A DNA stretch of 51,304 bases from an uncultured Burkholderiales bacterium (GTDB lineage: Bacteria; Pseudomonadota; Gammaproteobacteria; Burkholderiales; Thiobacillaceae). The notes under the pieces were generated by a model, which worked only from the letters and a program-made list of their open reading frames with translations, had not been told where the DNA came from and made no database searches. Of this stretch, positions 32,524-41,210 are shown piece after piece. The stretch's first letter is position 1, and every line of letters starts with the position of its first letter. The stretch is taken from positions 1-51,304 of the forward strand of contig CALHRD010000018.1 in assembly GCA_938038385.1 (NCBI GenBank), read 5' to 3'. The position numbers were made by a program, and so were the translations under genes.

Positions 32524-33672
32524 CTACTCCACGCCTCGGGCATAGCCGATCAGGCCGGTGGCCAGGCGCACGCCGCCGTACACCAGCCAGGATGCGAGCC
32601 GTTGGTACCAGGGGATGCGTCGCCAGGCCATGGGGTGGATGCGGTAGGTGCCCGAGGTCAGGGCCCGCTGCAGGCTGGCGCGCAGCTCGCCGGTAAAACG
32701 CCGGTCGCGCACCACCAGATTGGCCTCGCGCGAGAGCAGGAGGCTGAAGGGATCGATGTTGCTGGAGCCCACCGTGGCCCAGTCGTCGTCCACCGTTGCC
32801 ACCTTGGCGTGCAGGAAACCGGCTTGATATTCATGGATCTCCACCCCCCGGTCGAGGAAATACCGGTAGAGCGCACGTGCAGCCAGCTTGTAAAAGCGGT
32901 GGTCGGTATAGCCCTGCATCACCAGCACCACCCGCACCCCGCGCCCGGCCGCGTCAACCAGGGCATGACGGAATCGGCGGCCGGGCAGGAAATAGGCGTT
33001 GGCCAGGACGATCTCGCGCCGGGCGGCGCGGATCGCCCCCAGATAGGCCTCCTCGATGTCGCGCCGATGTCTCAGGTTGTCGCGCACCAGGAACTCCGCC
33101 GCCTGATCGCCGACCGGTTCCAGGCTGGGCTGCGGCCCCTTGCCCAGACGCGGCCGGCGACGCAAGCGGCTCCAACGCACCAGCCACCACAGCCGCCGCA
33201 TGGCCTGCCAGATCTCGGCCACCACGGGCCCCTCCACCTGCACGGCATAGTCATACGCCAGGCCGGGGCCGGCACGGCGATCGTCGATGATGTTGATGCC
33301 GCCGACGAAGCCGATGCGCGCATCGATCAGCGCCAGCTTGCGGTGCATGCGCCGCAGCCGGTGGCGACGCAGGCGGAACAGGCCCAGCTCGGGGCGGTGG
33401 AACAGCAGCTGCACCCCCTGCAGGCGCAAGCGTCGCGCCGCATGCGGCGGGAAATGCCGGCAGCCGAAGCCGTCCAGCAGCAGGCGCACCCTGACACCGC
33501 GCCTCGCCGCCCGCACGAGGGCATCCAGCACCATCTGACCGGTCTCGTCCGGCTCGAAGATGTAACTTTCCAGGTGGACCTCATGCCGGGCGGCATCGAT
33601 GGCCGCGAGCAGCGCGGGGAAATACCGGCGCCCGTTCTCCAGCAGGGTCAGCCGGTTGCCCGGGATCAGCAC
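32524..33672 (-). CDS. clsB: Cardiolipin synthase B-like phospholipase D family protein
   Basis: A 382-residue protein with two HKD motifs: H110-R-K112 with D117 (HRKLALIDARIGFVGG) and H287 or so in HAKVATVDDDWATVGSSN. The N-terminal NRLTLLENGRRYFPALLAAID and HEVHLESYIFEPDETG are typical of ClsB. Such enzymes join two phospholipids into cardiolipin at the inner membrane. A C-terminal hydrophobic/amphipathic end (RLASWLVYGGVRLATGLIGY) may bind the membrane. In E. coli clsB follows ybhP, and here a YbhP-like gene lies 125 bp upstream. Confidence 0.92.
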   Translation of the reverse strand: MLIPGNRLTLLENGRRYFPALLAAIDAARHEVHLESYIFEPDETGQMVLDALVRAARRGVRVRLLLDGFGCRHFPPHAARRLRLQGVQLLFHRPELGLFRLRRHRLRRMHRKLALIDARIGFVGGINIIDDRRAGPGLAYDYAVQVEGPVVAEIWQAMRRLWWLVRWSRLRRRPRLGKGPQPSLEPVGDQAAEFLVRDNLRHRRDIEEAYLGAIRAARREIVLANAYFLPGRRFRHALVDAAGRGVRVVLVMQGYTDHRFYKLAARALYRYFLDRGVEIHEYQAGFLHAKVATVDDDWATVGSSNIDPFSLLLSREANLVVRDRRFTGELRASLQRALTSGTYRIHPMAWRRIPWYQRLASWLVYGGVRLATGLIGYARGVE

Positions 33673-33797
33673 GCGATCCGCTTACCGTGAAAACCGCGCG
33701 AGCGACTCACGACACCCGCCTCCCGCTGAGAGACCGGGGCTTGGAGGTGAGGCACGGGCAGGGCGACATGGCAGCAGCTTACGTGTCGCCATGGCCG

Positions 33798-34550
33798 TCA
33801 GGCAGGCTTGAGCTGTGCGGTCAGCACGGCGTGGTCGGACAGCCGGCGCCAGTTGGGGCCGTGCAGCACGTGCGCCGAGGCCACCCCGAAGCCCCGCACA
33901 TAGATGCGATCGAGCGGGAACAGTGGCAGCGCGGCCGGGAAGCTGCGCGCGGGCTGGCCGTGCGCTGCCTCGAACACCTCTTTGAGCCCGAGCTCGGCCG
34001 CCAGGTAACGGCCGGCCCGCTGCCGCCAGTCGTTGAAATCGCCGGCGATGATCAGCGGGGCATCGTCCGGCACCATGCGCCGGATGCGCTGCGACAGTTG
34101 ATGCAGCTGCTTGCGCCGTCCCGACTCGTTCAGGGCCAGGTGCAGGCAGATGGCATGCAGCGGCTGTTCGAAACCCGTCACCTCCATCTCGCAGTGCAAC
34201 AGGCCGCGGCGCTCGAAGGCATGTGCGGAGATGTCCTCGTTTTCCCAGCGCAGGATGGGATAACGCGACAGGATGGCGTTGCCGTGATGGCCATGGTCGT
34301 AGACGGCGTTGCGGCCATAGGCGAAATCGGTCCACAGCTCTCCGGCCAGATATTCGTGCTGCGGCGACTCGGGCCAGCCCCGGTAGCGGTGGATATGGTG
34401 GGCGTGATGCCCCTGCACCTCCTGCAGGAAGACGATGTCGGCATTGATGGCCATGAGTCGGTCGCGTACTTCATGCACCACCACCCTCCGGTTGAAGAAG
34501 GACAGGCCTTTGTGAATGTTGTACGAGGTGATCCGCAGACTCGGTTTCAT
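33798..34550 (-). CDS. Endonuclease/exonuclease/phosphatase family protein (YbhP-like)
   Basis: A 250-residue EEP-fold metal hydrolase. Landmarks are LRITSYNIHKG, IVFLQEVQGHH (metal-binding glutamate), HLALNESGRRKQL, IIAGDFNDWR and LSDHAVLTAQL (catalytic Asp-His). The substrate could be DNA or a phosphorylated lipid/inositol. The partnership with clsB, as in the E. coli ybhP-clsB operon, favours a lipid-related role. No signal peptide. Confidence 0.92.
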   Translation of the reverse strand: MKPSLRITSYNIHKGLSFFNRRVVVHEVRDRLMAINADIVFLQEVQGHHAHHIHRYRGWPESPQHEYLAGELWTDFAYGRNAVYDHGHHGNAILSRYPILRWENEDISAHAFERRGLLHCEMEVTGFEQPLHAICLHLALNESGRRKQLHQLSQRIRRMVPDDAPLIIAGDFNDWRQRAGRYLAAELGLKEVFEAAHGQPARSFPAALPLFPLDRIYVRGFGVASAHVLHGPNWRRLSDHAVLTAQLKPA

Positions 34551-34603
34551 ACGGGTGATTCTACCGGCGCAGGACGGCCGGGGGAATGCGCCAGAGCCCG
34601 TCT

Positions 34604-34987
34604 TCAGCCTTTGCCGGCAGCGTGCGCGTTTGCGTCGTCCTTGGCCGGCTCCGCCTTCGCGTCCTCGCCCTCGGACTCGCTCTCCTGGGCCTTGCCGCCC
34701 GACTTCAAACGCGTCTTCAGATTGATCTCCGGCGGGATCGCCTGCATGCCATTCTTGGCCATGTATTCATTCATCTCCTTCCAGCCGTCGTAGATGGCCG
34801 ACTTGGCCGCCGTGGGGTTGAGGGCATAGCAATCCTCCAGGCCACGGCCGGCATGACGGCAGGCGCCACCGATGGCCTTGCCCTCGGCCAGCACCTTGGC
34901 CGGATCGGGCAGACCCGCCCGTTCGTAAAGCCGGTCACAGCCCGTGAGCAGGGTCAGGGCCATCGGCAGGATCAGGGCTCGTTTCAT
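34604..34987 (-). CDS. Small putative lipoprotein with charged tail
   Basis: A 127-residue protein with a lipobox: MKRALILPMALTLLTGC, with C17 as the lipidated residue. The mid part has two cysteines (GGACRHAGRGLEDCYAL) and the last 35 residues are low-complexity, rich in Lys, Glu and Ala. It is not assigned to a named family. It lies 53 bp upstream of the YbhP-like gene in the same direction and may share its transcript. Confidence 0.72.
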   Translation of the reverse strand: MKRALILPMALTLLTGCDRLYERAGLPDPAKVLAEGKAIGGACRHAGRGLEDCYALNPTAAKSAIYDGWKEMNEYMAKNGMQAIPPEINLKTRLKSGGKAQESESEGEDAKAEPAKDDANAHAAGKG

Positions 34988-35355
34988 GGACTGGCTACTC
35001 GATACATGGTTTCAGGGCCGCATCGCCCCAAATCGAGCGATGCCTGTTCCCGAACCCCCGCCGATGCTGCCGGTCGCCTCGTAGGTCGGGCTTGAGCCCG
35101 ACACCCAAAGCGTCGGACTGAAGTCCGACCTACACAGCGTTGGGCGTCATCAACGCGGATTCAGGTCTGATTATCGGCAGCGTGCCCGGAAAGTTCAGGG
35201 ACCGCCGGTTTCTCAGCCGGTCCCGGCCCAGTACAATCGCAGCCTAACGCCGTCGCCCGCGCGCCATGACCTCCCGCCCCAAGCCACCTCTTCCGCAGAT
35301 GCAGACCCGCAACGCCAGCCCTGCCGGTGAACCACCTGTCGGGGTGCGCCGCTAG
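34988..35355. other. Intergenic region with repeat and hairpin, no gene
   Basis: The 368-bp gap lies between the divergent lipoprotein and ABC-transporter genes. It holds the third copy of the GTAGGTCGGGC-type repeat (35081-35170), a GGGACCG/CGGTCCC hairpin (35198-35204 with 35218-35224) and a TACAAT -10-like hexamer at 35232-35237 with no good -35. No convincing reading frame. Confidence 0.6.
35081..35170. repeat. Nested palindromic intergenic repeat, copy 3
   Basis: GTAGGTCGGGCTTGAGCCC (35081-35099) is inverted against GTCGGACTGAAGTCCGACCTAC (35112-35133). Each half is palindromic by itself. The GGATTCAGGT tail at 35157-35166 matches the right end of copy 2. Confidence 0.8.
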
Positions 35356-36342
35356 ATGGGGATCGCCTGCGCCCCCTCCGCCCTCGGCACGGCGGCCGGG
35401 GCCGACCTGCCGGCAATCGAGGTCAGAAACATCACCAAGCGCTTCCGCGATGATGTCCCGCCTGCCCTCGATGATCTGAGCATCGTCGTGCCGCAGGGAG
35501 TCATCTATGGCATCCTGGGTCCGAATGGGGCGGGCAAGACCACCCTGCTATCCATCCTCTGCGGCCTGCTCAAACCCACAGCCGGCACGGTGCGGCTGGC
35601 CGGGCACGAGACGCTCTCGCCCGAGGTCAAGCGCATGCTGGGCGTGGTGCCGCAGGAACCGGCCATCTACCCCACCCTCACCGGCCGCGAGAACCTGGAG
35701 TACTTCGGCCGCATGCAGGGGCTGCGCGGGTCGCGACTGGCCGAAAGGATCGAGGCCTGTCTGCAGATCGCAGAGATCGGCGACCAGGCCGACCGCCGGG
35801 TGGAGCACTATTCCGGGGGCTACAAACGGCGGCTCAATCTGGTCATCGGCCTGATCCACGAACCGCGCATCCTGATCCTGGACGAGCCCACGGTGGCCAT
35901 CGATCCGCATTCCCGTTCCCTGATCCATCAACGGCTGCGCGAACTGCACGCCGCCGGGGTGACCATCCTGCTCACCACCCACTACATGGAGGAGGCCGAG
36001 CAACTTTGCCACCAGGTGGCCATCATGAGCCGCGGACGGGTCGCCGTGGAGGGGGATGTGCATGCCCTGCTCGCCCGTCACCGCGACGACAGCATCCAGA
36101 TCAGCCTGGATCGTGACCCCCCGAGCAACCTGGCCCAGGCCCTGCAGGGCCTGCCAAGCGTGGGCGATGTGAACCTGAGTGGGCGCTGTCTTACCGCCAC
36201 CGCACCGCATCCCCTGGAGGCGACCCTGGCCTTGCTGCAGACCTTGGGCGAACACGGGGTTGGGGTGGAATCCCTGGACTACGGTCATGCCAGCCTGGAG
36301 CGCATCTTCCTGATCTATACCGGCGAGGACGCCCGGCCATGA
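35356..36342 (+). CDS. ABC transporter ATP-binding protein (CcmA/NatA type)
   Basis: A 328-residue ATPase of the ABC-2 exporter group. Walker A is GPNGAGKTT (55-63), Walker B is ILILDEPTVAID (about 172-183), and the switch histidine is in LLTTHYMEEAEQL. The signature motif is YSGGYKRRL, where LSGGQ is usual; YSGGM/YSGGY forms occur in this subgroup. A C-terminal regulatory extension (about 230-328) follows. It overlaps the permease gene by 4 bases. The substrate is unknown. Confidence 0.92.
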   Translation: MGIACAPSALGTAAGADLPAIEVRNITKRFRDDVPPALDDLSIVVPQGVIYGILGPNGAGKTTLLSILCGLLKPTAGTVRLAGHETLSPEVKRMLGVVPQEPAIYPTLTGRENLEYFGRMQGLRGSRLAERIEACLQIAEIGDQADRRVEHYSGGYKRRLNLVIGLIHEPRILILDEPTVAIDPHSRSLIHQRLRELHAAGVTILLTTHYMEEAEQLCHQVAIMSRGRVAVEGDVHALLARHRDDSIQISLDRDPPSNLAQALQGLPSVGDVNLSGRCLTATAPHPLEATLALLQTLGEHGVGVESLDYGHASLERIFLIYTGEDARP

Positions 36343-37604
36343 ACGGCAATCTCTCCCGTTTCCTCGCCAGCGTGTTGAAGGATACGCGCATCATCGCCCG
36401 TGACCGGCAGGCCCTGATCCTGTTCTTCGTCATGCCGGTGCTCTTCGTACTGATCCTGTCGCTGGCGCTGCGCGATGCCTTCGGTGACCGGCCGGGTGCC
36501 ACCTTCCCCGTGCTGGTGATCGCCCAGGCCGGTGATCGGGTCGGCGACAGCGTCGAGGCGAGCTTCCGCACCAACCCACACATCCAGCTCACCCGCATGT
36601 CACGGGCCACGGAGGCAGAGGTGCGCGCCTGGCTCGTGCAGGGTCGCTACAAGTTCGCCGTGCTGATCCCCGATGACGCCACCGGTCAGGCCCAGCGCCG
36701 CGTAGGTGAGATCATGGCCCAGGTGCCGCCCGAACTGCGCATCGAGCGGCAGGTGGCGGTGCGTGTGCTGGTCGATCCCGCCCTGCGTTCCGATTACCGC
36801 AAAGTGCTGGAAGGCGTGCTCGACCTGGCCCTGCACGAGGTCGAGATGCGACTCGCGCGCGAGCAACTGGAGCAGACCCTGCGCATCACCCAGGGCAAGG
36901 ACTATGCCCCCCTGCCGGACATGGAGCAGACGCGTCTGCTCGCGCCCCTGCCGGCGGAACCGGTGACGAAGGGGGCGGTGGGGCCCACACCCACCTCCGT
37001 GCAGCAGAACGCGCCGGCCTGGACCCTCCTGGCCATGTTCTTCCTCACCGTGCCGCTTTCGGTTTCCTTCATCAAAGAACGCGACCAGGGCAGCCTGTTC
37101 CGGCTACAGACCATGACCGTGCCGGCCTGGGTGGTGCTGGGGGGCAAGGCCGTGCCCTTCTTCGTCATCAACCTCATCCAGATGGCCTCCATCCTCGCGG
37201 TGAGCGTGCATGTCCTGCCCTGGCTGGGCGGCGACCCTCTGGAGCTGGGCGATGCGCCGCTCGCCCTGCTGGTCACCGGCGCCTCGGCCAGCCTCGCTGC
37301 CATAGGATTCGGCATCGCCGTGGCCATGTATGCCCGCACCACCGAGCAGGCGGCCAGCTTCAGCTCCGCTACGGTGATGATCATGGCCGCCCTGGGCGGC
37401 ATCCTGGTGCCCAAGACGGTGATGCCGCCGCTGATGCAGGACCTGGCCCTGCTCTCGCCCCTGTCCTGGGGGTTGGACGCCTTCCAGGACGTCTTCGTGC
37501 GCGGCGGCGGCGTGCGCGACGTGGCGCCGGAGGTGCTGGGGCTGCTCGCCTTTTCCGCCGTCTGCCACGGCATCGCCATCCTGCGCTATCAAGGCCGGCT
37601 CTGA
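36339..37604 (+). CDS. ABC-2 type transporter permease
   Basis: A 421-residue ABC-2 permease of the YhgE/Pip or YbhR type. An N-terminal membrane segment (about 28-48, ALILFFVMPVLFVLILSL) precedes a large periplasmic domain of roughly 200 residues. Five more hydrophobic segments lie at about 228-421. It pairs with the ATPase upstream by ATGA overlap. The UnbV/UnbU-like genes follow 92 bp downstream in the same direction, so the exporter may serve them. Confidence 0.92.
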   Translation: MNGNLSRFLASVLKDTRIIARDRQALILFFVMPVLFVLILSLALRDAFGDRPGATFPVLVIAQAGDRVGDSVEASFRTNPHIQLTRMSRATEAEVRAWLVQGRYKFAVLIPDDATGQAQRRVGEIMAQVPPELRIERQVAVRVLVDPALRSDYRKVLEGVLDLALHEVEMRLAREQLEQTLRITQGKDYAPLPDMEQTRLLAPLPAEPVTKGAVGPTPTSVQQNAPAWTLLAMFFLTVPLSVSFIKERDQGSLFRLQTMTVPAWVVLGGKAVPFFVINLIQMASILAVSVHVLPWLGGDPLELGDAPLALLVTGASASLAAIGFGIAVAMYARTTEQAASFSSATVMIMAALGGILVPKTVMPPLMQDLALLSPLSWGLDAFQDVFVRGGGVRDVAPEVLGLLAFSAVCHGIAILRYQGRL

Positions 37605-37696
37605 CCGGGTCGCGGTCTGTCTCCGCCCCATGCTGCGGTACAATCGTACCACCCGTCCCCAGGATCAGTCCGAGACACTGGCTACAGCCAACCGCC

Positions 37697-39643
37697 ATGA
37701 GGTCATCGCGCTTTTTGTCCCGCCACGGCACCCTGCTGGCCGCCATACTGAGCGTCGTCACCCTCTACGGCATGACGCTGCCGTCCAAGCCCGGCGCCGG
37801 GGAAGAAGCCGAGATGGCCGCGCGTTTCCGCTTCACACCCCTGGCCATCCCCCGCCCGGCTGGCTTTTTCGAGCGCGAAGTCCGCTCCGTCCACCCGAGC
37901 ATGGAACGCATCTCGGCCTGGGTCTCGGCCATGGGGGCGGCTGCTGCCCTGGGTGACGTGGACGGCGACGGGCTACCCAACGACCTGTGCCATGTTGAAC
38001 CGCGCTCGGACCAGGTCCACGTCCTGCCGGTGCCCGGCACTGGCGAGCGCTACGCCCCCTTCCTGCTCACCCCCGCACCCCTGCCCTACGACCAGACCAT
38101 GGCGCCCATGGGCTGCCTCATCGCCGACCTCAACCTGGACGGCTCGATGGATTTCCTGGTCTATTACTGGGGCCGCACGCCCGTGGCCTTTCTGCGTCGG
38201 GCCGGCACCATCACGCCCACACCCGCGGCCTATCGGGCCGTCGAAGTGGTGGAGAAGGTCGAGCGCTGGTACAGCAATGCCGCCACGCTCGCCGACCTGG
38301 ACGGCGATGGACACCCGGACCTGGTGCTTGGCAACACCTATCCGGACGACTCCCCTCTGCTCGACGCGCAGGCGAGCGGGGTGATGGTGATGCCGGAGTC
38401 CACCTCCCGCTCCGCCAACGGCGGCCGCAACCGGCTGCTGCTCTGGGTCGGCGCCACCTCGGGCGACACGCCCACCTTGCTTTATCGCGACGCCTCCGCG
38501 GCCCTGAGCGAAGAGGACAGCCGCGGATGGACGCTGGCCGTGGCCGCAGGCGACCTGGACGGCGATGGGCTACCCGAGCTTTACTTCGCCAACGATTTCG
38601 GGCCAGACCGCCTGCTGCACAACCGTTCCGTGCCTGGGCACCTGCGTTTCGCACGACTGCACGGCGAAAAGGGCTTCTTCACGCCCAAGTCGTTCGTCCT
38701 CGGCCAGGACTCCTGCAAGGGCATGGGGGCGGAGCTCGCCGATGTCAATGGCGACGGCCGCATGGACATCCATGTGAGCAACATCTCCTCGACCTGGTCG
38801 CTGCAGGAGGGTCATTTCCTCTGGCTGTCCACGGGACGCGTGGAGGAAATGCGCCGCGGTCTGGCCCCCTACGTGCAGGGGGCTGAGCGGCTGGGGCTGT
38901 CGCGCAGCGGCTGGGGCTGGGACGCGAAGCTCGCCGACTTCGACAACGACGGCGTGCTGGAGGCGATCCAGGCCACCGGTTTCGTCAAGGGCCGCGTCAA
39001 CCGCTGGCCGGAGCTGCAGGCCCTGGGCACGGCCAACGATGCCCTGCTGCGCGACCCGCGCAACTGGCCCAGGTTCCAGCCCGGCAGCGACATCAGCGGC
39101 CACGAGCCGAACGCCTTTTTCGTGCGCGCGCGCGACGGACGCTACCATGACCTCGCACCTCGGATCGGCCTGGGCGACCCGGTGGTCACGCGCGGCATCG
39201 CCATCGCCGACGTCGACGGCGACGGCGACCTGGATTTCGTCCTGGCAAACCAGGGGGAAGACTCCACCTTCTACCGCAACGACTCGCCCCAGCGGCATGC
39301 CTTCTTGGGGCTAAATCTGCTCCTGCCGTTGCACGCAGGCGAGGGGTTGCGCGTGCTTGCCGGACATCCGGGTGGTGATCTGCGCGGCATCCCTGCCATC
39401 GGCGCCGAGGCGAGCGTGCGCCTGCCCGACGGGCGGCGGCTGACCGCCCAGGTCGATGGCGGCAACGGCCACTCCGGTAAACGCGCACCCCAGCTGCACT
39501 TCGGCCTGGGCAGGTTGCCGGCGGATCGGCCGCTGGACGTGCAGATCAGCTGGCGCGACCCGGCCGGACGCATGCAGACGCGCAGTCTGCAGCTCAGGCC
39601 TGGCTGGCACACCGTCCTGTTGGGCAAGGGGCTTGAGACATGA
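37697..39643 (+). CDS. UnbV/CRTAC1-like protein with FG-GAP/VCBS repeats and ASPIC domain
   Basis: A 648-residue exported protein with an N-terminal hydrophobic segment (residues 8-30). At least seven Ca-binding-like repeats of the D-x-D-x-D-G form are visible: DVDGDGLPND, DLNLDGSMDF, DLDGDGHPDL, DLDGDGLPEL, DVNGDGRMDI, DFDNDGVLEA and DVDGDGDLDF, consistent with a beta-propeller. The C terminus is an ASPIC/UnbV domain (IGAEASVRLPDGRRL, then HFGLGRL). UnbV homologues are best known from enediyne gene clusters, but occur widely without them. A palindromic GGTACAATCGTACC at 37637-37650 lies upstream. It overlaps the UnbU-like gene by 4 bases. Confidence 0.88.
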   Translation: MRSSRFLSRHGTLLAAILSVVTLYGMTLPSKPGAGEEAEMAARFRFTPLAIPRPAGFFEREVRSVHPSMERISAWVSAMGAAAALGDVDGDGLPNDLCHVEPRSDQVHVLPVPGTGERYAPFLLTPAPLPYDQTMAPMGCLIADLNLDGSMDFLVYYWGRTPVAFLRRAGTITPTPAAYRAVEVVEKVERWYSNAATLADLDGDGHPDLVLGNTYPDDSPLLDAQASGVMVMPESTSRSANGGRNRLLLWVGATSGDTPTLLYRDASAALSEEDSRGWTLAVAAGDLDGDGLPELYFANDFGPDRLLHNRSVPGHLRFARLHGEKGFFTPKSFVLGQDSCKGMGAELADVNGDGRMDIHVSNISSTWSLQEGHFLWLSTGRVEEMRRGLAPYVQGAERLGLSRSGWGWDAKLADFDNDGVLEAIQATGFVKGRVNRWPELQALGTANDALLRDPRNWPRFQPGSDISGHEPNAFFVRARDGRYHDLAPRIGLGDPVVTRGIAIADVDGDGDLDFVLANQGEDSTFYRNDSPQRHAFLGLNLLLPLHAGEGLRVLAGHPGGDLRGIPAIGAEASVRLPDGRRLTAQVDGGNGHSGKRAPQLHFGLGRLPADRPLDVQISWRDPAGRMQTRSLQLRPGWHTVLLGKGLET

Positions 39644-40572
39644 GCGCCTTCACCAACGCCACCCTGCTGTTCTATCCGCAGGCCGACCAGCAGAGGCGGC
39701 TGGTGGCGCTGTGGTACTTCACCACGCTGATGCTGCTGTGGATACTGGGCCTCGGACACTGGGTGTTGGGCTTCGAGCAGGCCTGGGCGCACCCCGCAGT
39801 CTCCGTCGGCACCGCCATCGCCGTGCAGATGCTGCTCGAGTGGGTGGATGCGCGCACCAAGGGCAGGCCGGTACGTTTCGCCGGCGGCTGGGCCAATTTC
39901 CTCAACTTTCTTCCGCCTGCCATCATCCCCGGCATGGCCCTGTCCATGCTGCTCTTTCCCGGCGAGGCCCTGCTGCCGCTCGCCTTCGCCGCCGCCTTCG
40001 CCATGGCGTCCAAGGTCCTGTTCCGCGCGCCGGTGGCGCCGGGGGTGACGCAGCACGTCTTCAACCCCTCCAACATTGCCGTGGTGGTCACCCTGCTTCT
40101 CTTCAACGACATCGTCGGCCTGACGCCGCCCTACCAGTTCACGGAAAACGTGAGCGGCCTGTGGGACTGGGGCGTGCCCCTGTTCGTGCTGGCGAGCGGC
40201 ATCGTCCTGCACGCCCTGTTCACCGGGCGGCTGCCGCTGGTGACGGCCTGGATCGTCGGTTTCCTGCTGCAGGGCCAGGTCCGGGCCTGGCTGTTCGACA
40301 TCCCGCCGCTGGTGCCCATCCTGCCCATGACCAGCGCCGCCTTCATCATCTTCACCCTGTACATGATCCCCGACCCCGCCACCACTCCGCTCAAGCGCGG
40401 ACACCAGATCCTGTTCGGCCTGGCAGTGGCGGCGATCTATGGCCTGCTGCAGGCGCTGCACGTGGTCTATGGGCTTTTCCTCGCCCTGGTTCTGGTCTGT
40501 GGCGCGCGCGGTGCGCTGCTGTATCTGTCAGCCTGGCGAGTAAGTCGGCGTGGCTTCGTGACGACTGCTTGA
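39640..40572 (+). CDS. UnbU/RnfD-like polytopic membrane protein
   Basis: A 310-residue membrane protein with about nine hydrophobic segments. It resembles UnbU of enediyne clusters and, more distantly, RnfD/NqrB: HVFNPSNIAVVVTLLL and FIIFTLYMIPDPATTPLKRG correspond to conserved RnfD segments. The SGAT-type motif that carries covalent FMN in RnfD is not seen, so it is probably not a flavoprotein of that type. It is coupled to the UnbV-like gene by a 4-base overlap. Function is unknown; the pair plus an ABC exporter may form one system. Confidence 0.82.
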   Translation: MSAFTNATLLFYPQADQQRRLVALWYFTTLMLLWILGLGHWVLGFEQAWAHPAVSVGTAIAVQMLLEWVDARTKGRPVRFAGGWANFLNFLPPAIIPGMALSMLLFPGEALLPLAFAAAFAMASKVLFRAPVAPGVTQHVFNPSNIAVVVTLLLFNDIVGLTPPYQFTENVSGLWDWGVPLFVLASGIVLHALFTGRLPLVTAWIVGFLLQGQVRAWLFDIPPLVPILPMTSAAFIIFTLYMIPDPATTPLKRGHQILFGLAVAAIYGLLQALHVVYGLFLALVLVCGARGALLYLSAWRVSRRGFVTTA

Positions 40573-40646
40573 TCCCATGTCGGGCGTATGCACGAGCCCC
40601 TTCGTGCGACGCAACGCCGGCGCCGACGGCTCGAACGCCCCCCGCC

Positions 40647-41210
40647 TCAAGGTCTGCGGCCAGCCGCGGCACGCCGCTCCATCTCCCGTGCCATCGCCTC
40701 CAGGCGCACGCGGGCATCGTGGCGGAAGATCTCGATGCTGGCCTCCGGCGGCATCGGGAAGCCGGGGATGACGGTGGAGCGATAGACCAGGCGCACCGGC
40801 GTCTTGCCATGGATCTGCCATTCGCCGACGAGGGCACGGATATTGCCGGCGATGCGCTGGAAACGGATGGTGCGCGGCGGATGTTCCTCCACCAGGGCGA
40901 TCATCACCAACGGAAAGTTGGGCAGCCAGGGGATGCTGCCGCGCTGCTCCAGCCGGATCGCCTCACCCGGCGGCGAGATGACGCGACAGACCTGCAGGTC
41001 CGGGATGAATTCCGACCAGCGGTTGTAGTCGGTCAGCACGCCCCAGGCCAGGTCGCGGTCGACGCGGGTGTCGATCTCGGCATAGACGTTGATGACCGCC
41101 TCGTTTGCCTCCACCCGCACCCGGGCATCGGCGGCCACCGCCTGAAGCGGCAGGCAAAGGCTGGCGATGACCGCCGCCATCGTCCCCAGGCGCCGGGTCA
41201 CCAGCGTCAT
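40647..41210 (-). CDS. SRPBCC (START-like) family exported protein, copy B
   Basis: A 187-residue protein with a signal peptide (MTLVTRRLGTMAAVIASLCLP...AVAAD). The core ARVRVEANEAVINVYAEID, LAWGVLTDYNRWSEFIPDL and VCRVISPPGEAIRLEQRG is a SRPBCC/polyketide-cyclase-like ligand-binding fold. It is a clear paralogue of the gene that precedes it. The start at 41210 overlaps that gene's stop by 4 bases. The ligand is unknown; a hydrophobic molecule is likely from the fold. Confidence 0.87.
   Translation of the reverse strand: MTLVTRRLGTMAAVIASLCLPLQAVAADARVRVEANEAVINVYAEIDTRVDRDLAWGVLTDYNRWSEFIPDLQVCRVISPPGEAIRLEQRGSIPWLPNFPLVMIALVEEHPPRTIRFQRIAGNIRALVGEWQIHGKTPVRLVYRSTVIPGFPMPPEASIEIFRHDARVRLEAMAREMERRAAAGRRP

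Noticed and set aside
36339-40572. An enediyne biosynthetic cluster, prompted by UnbV and UnbU
   Set aside because: No polyketide synthase or other enediyne core gene is present; the neighbours are an ABC exporter and SRPBCC proteins.
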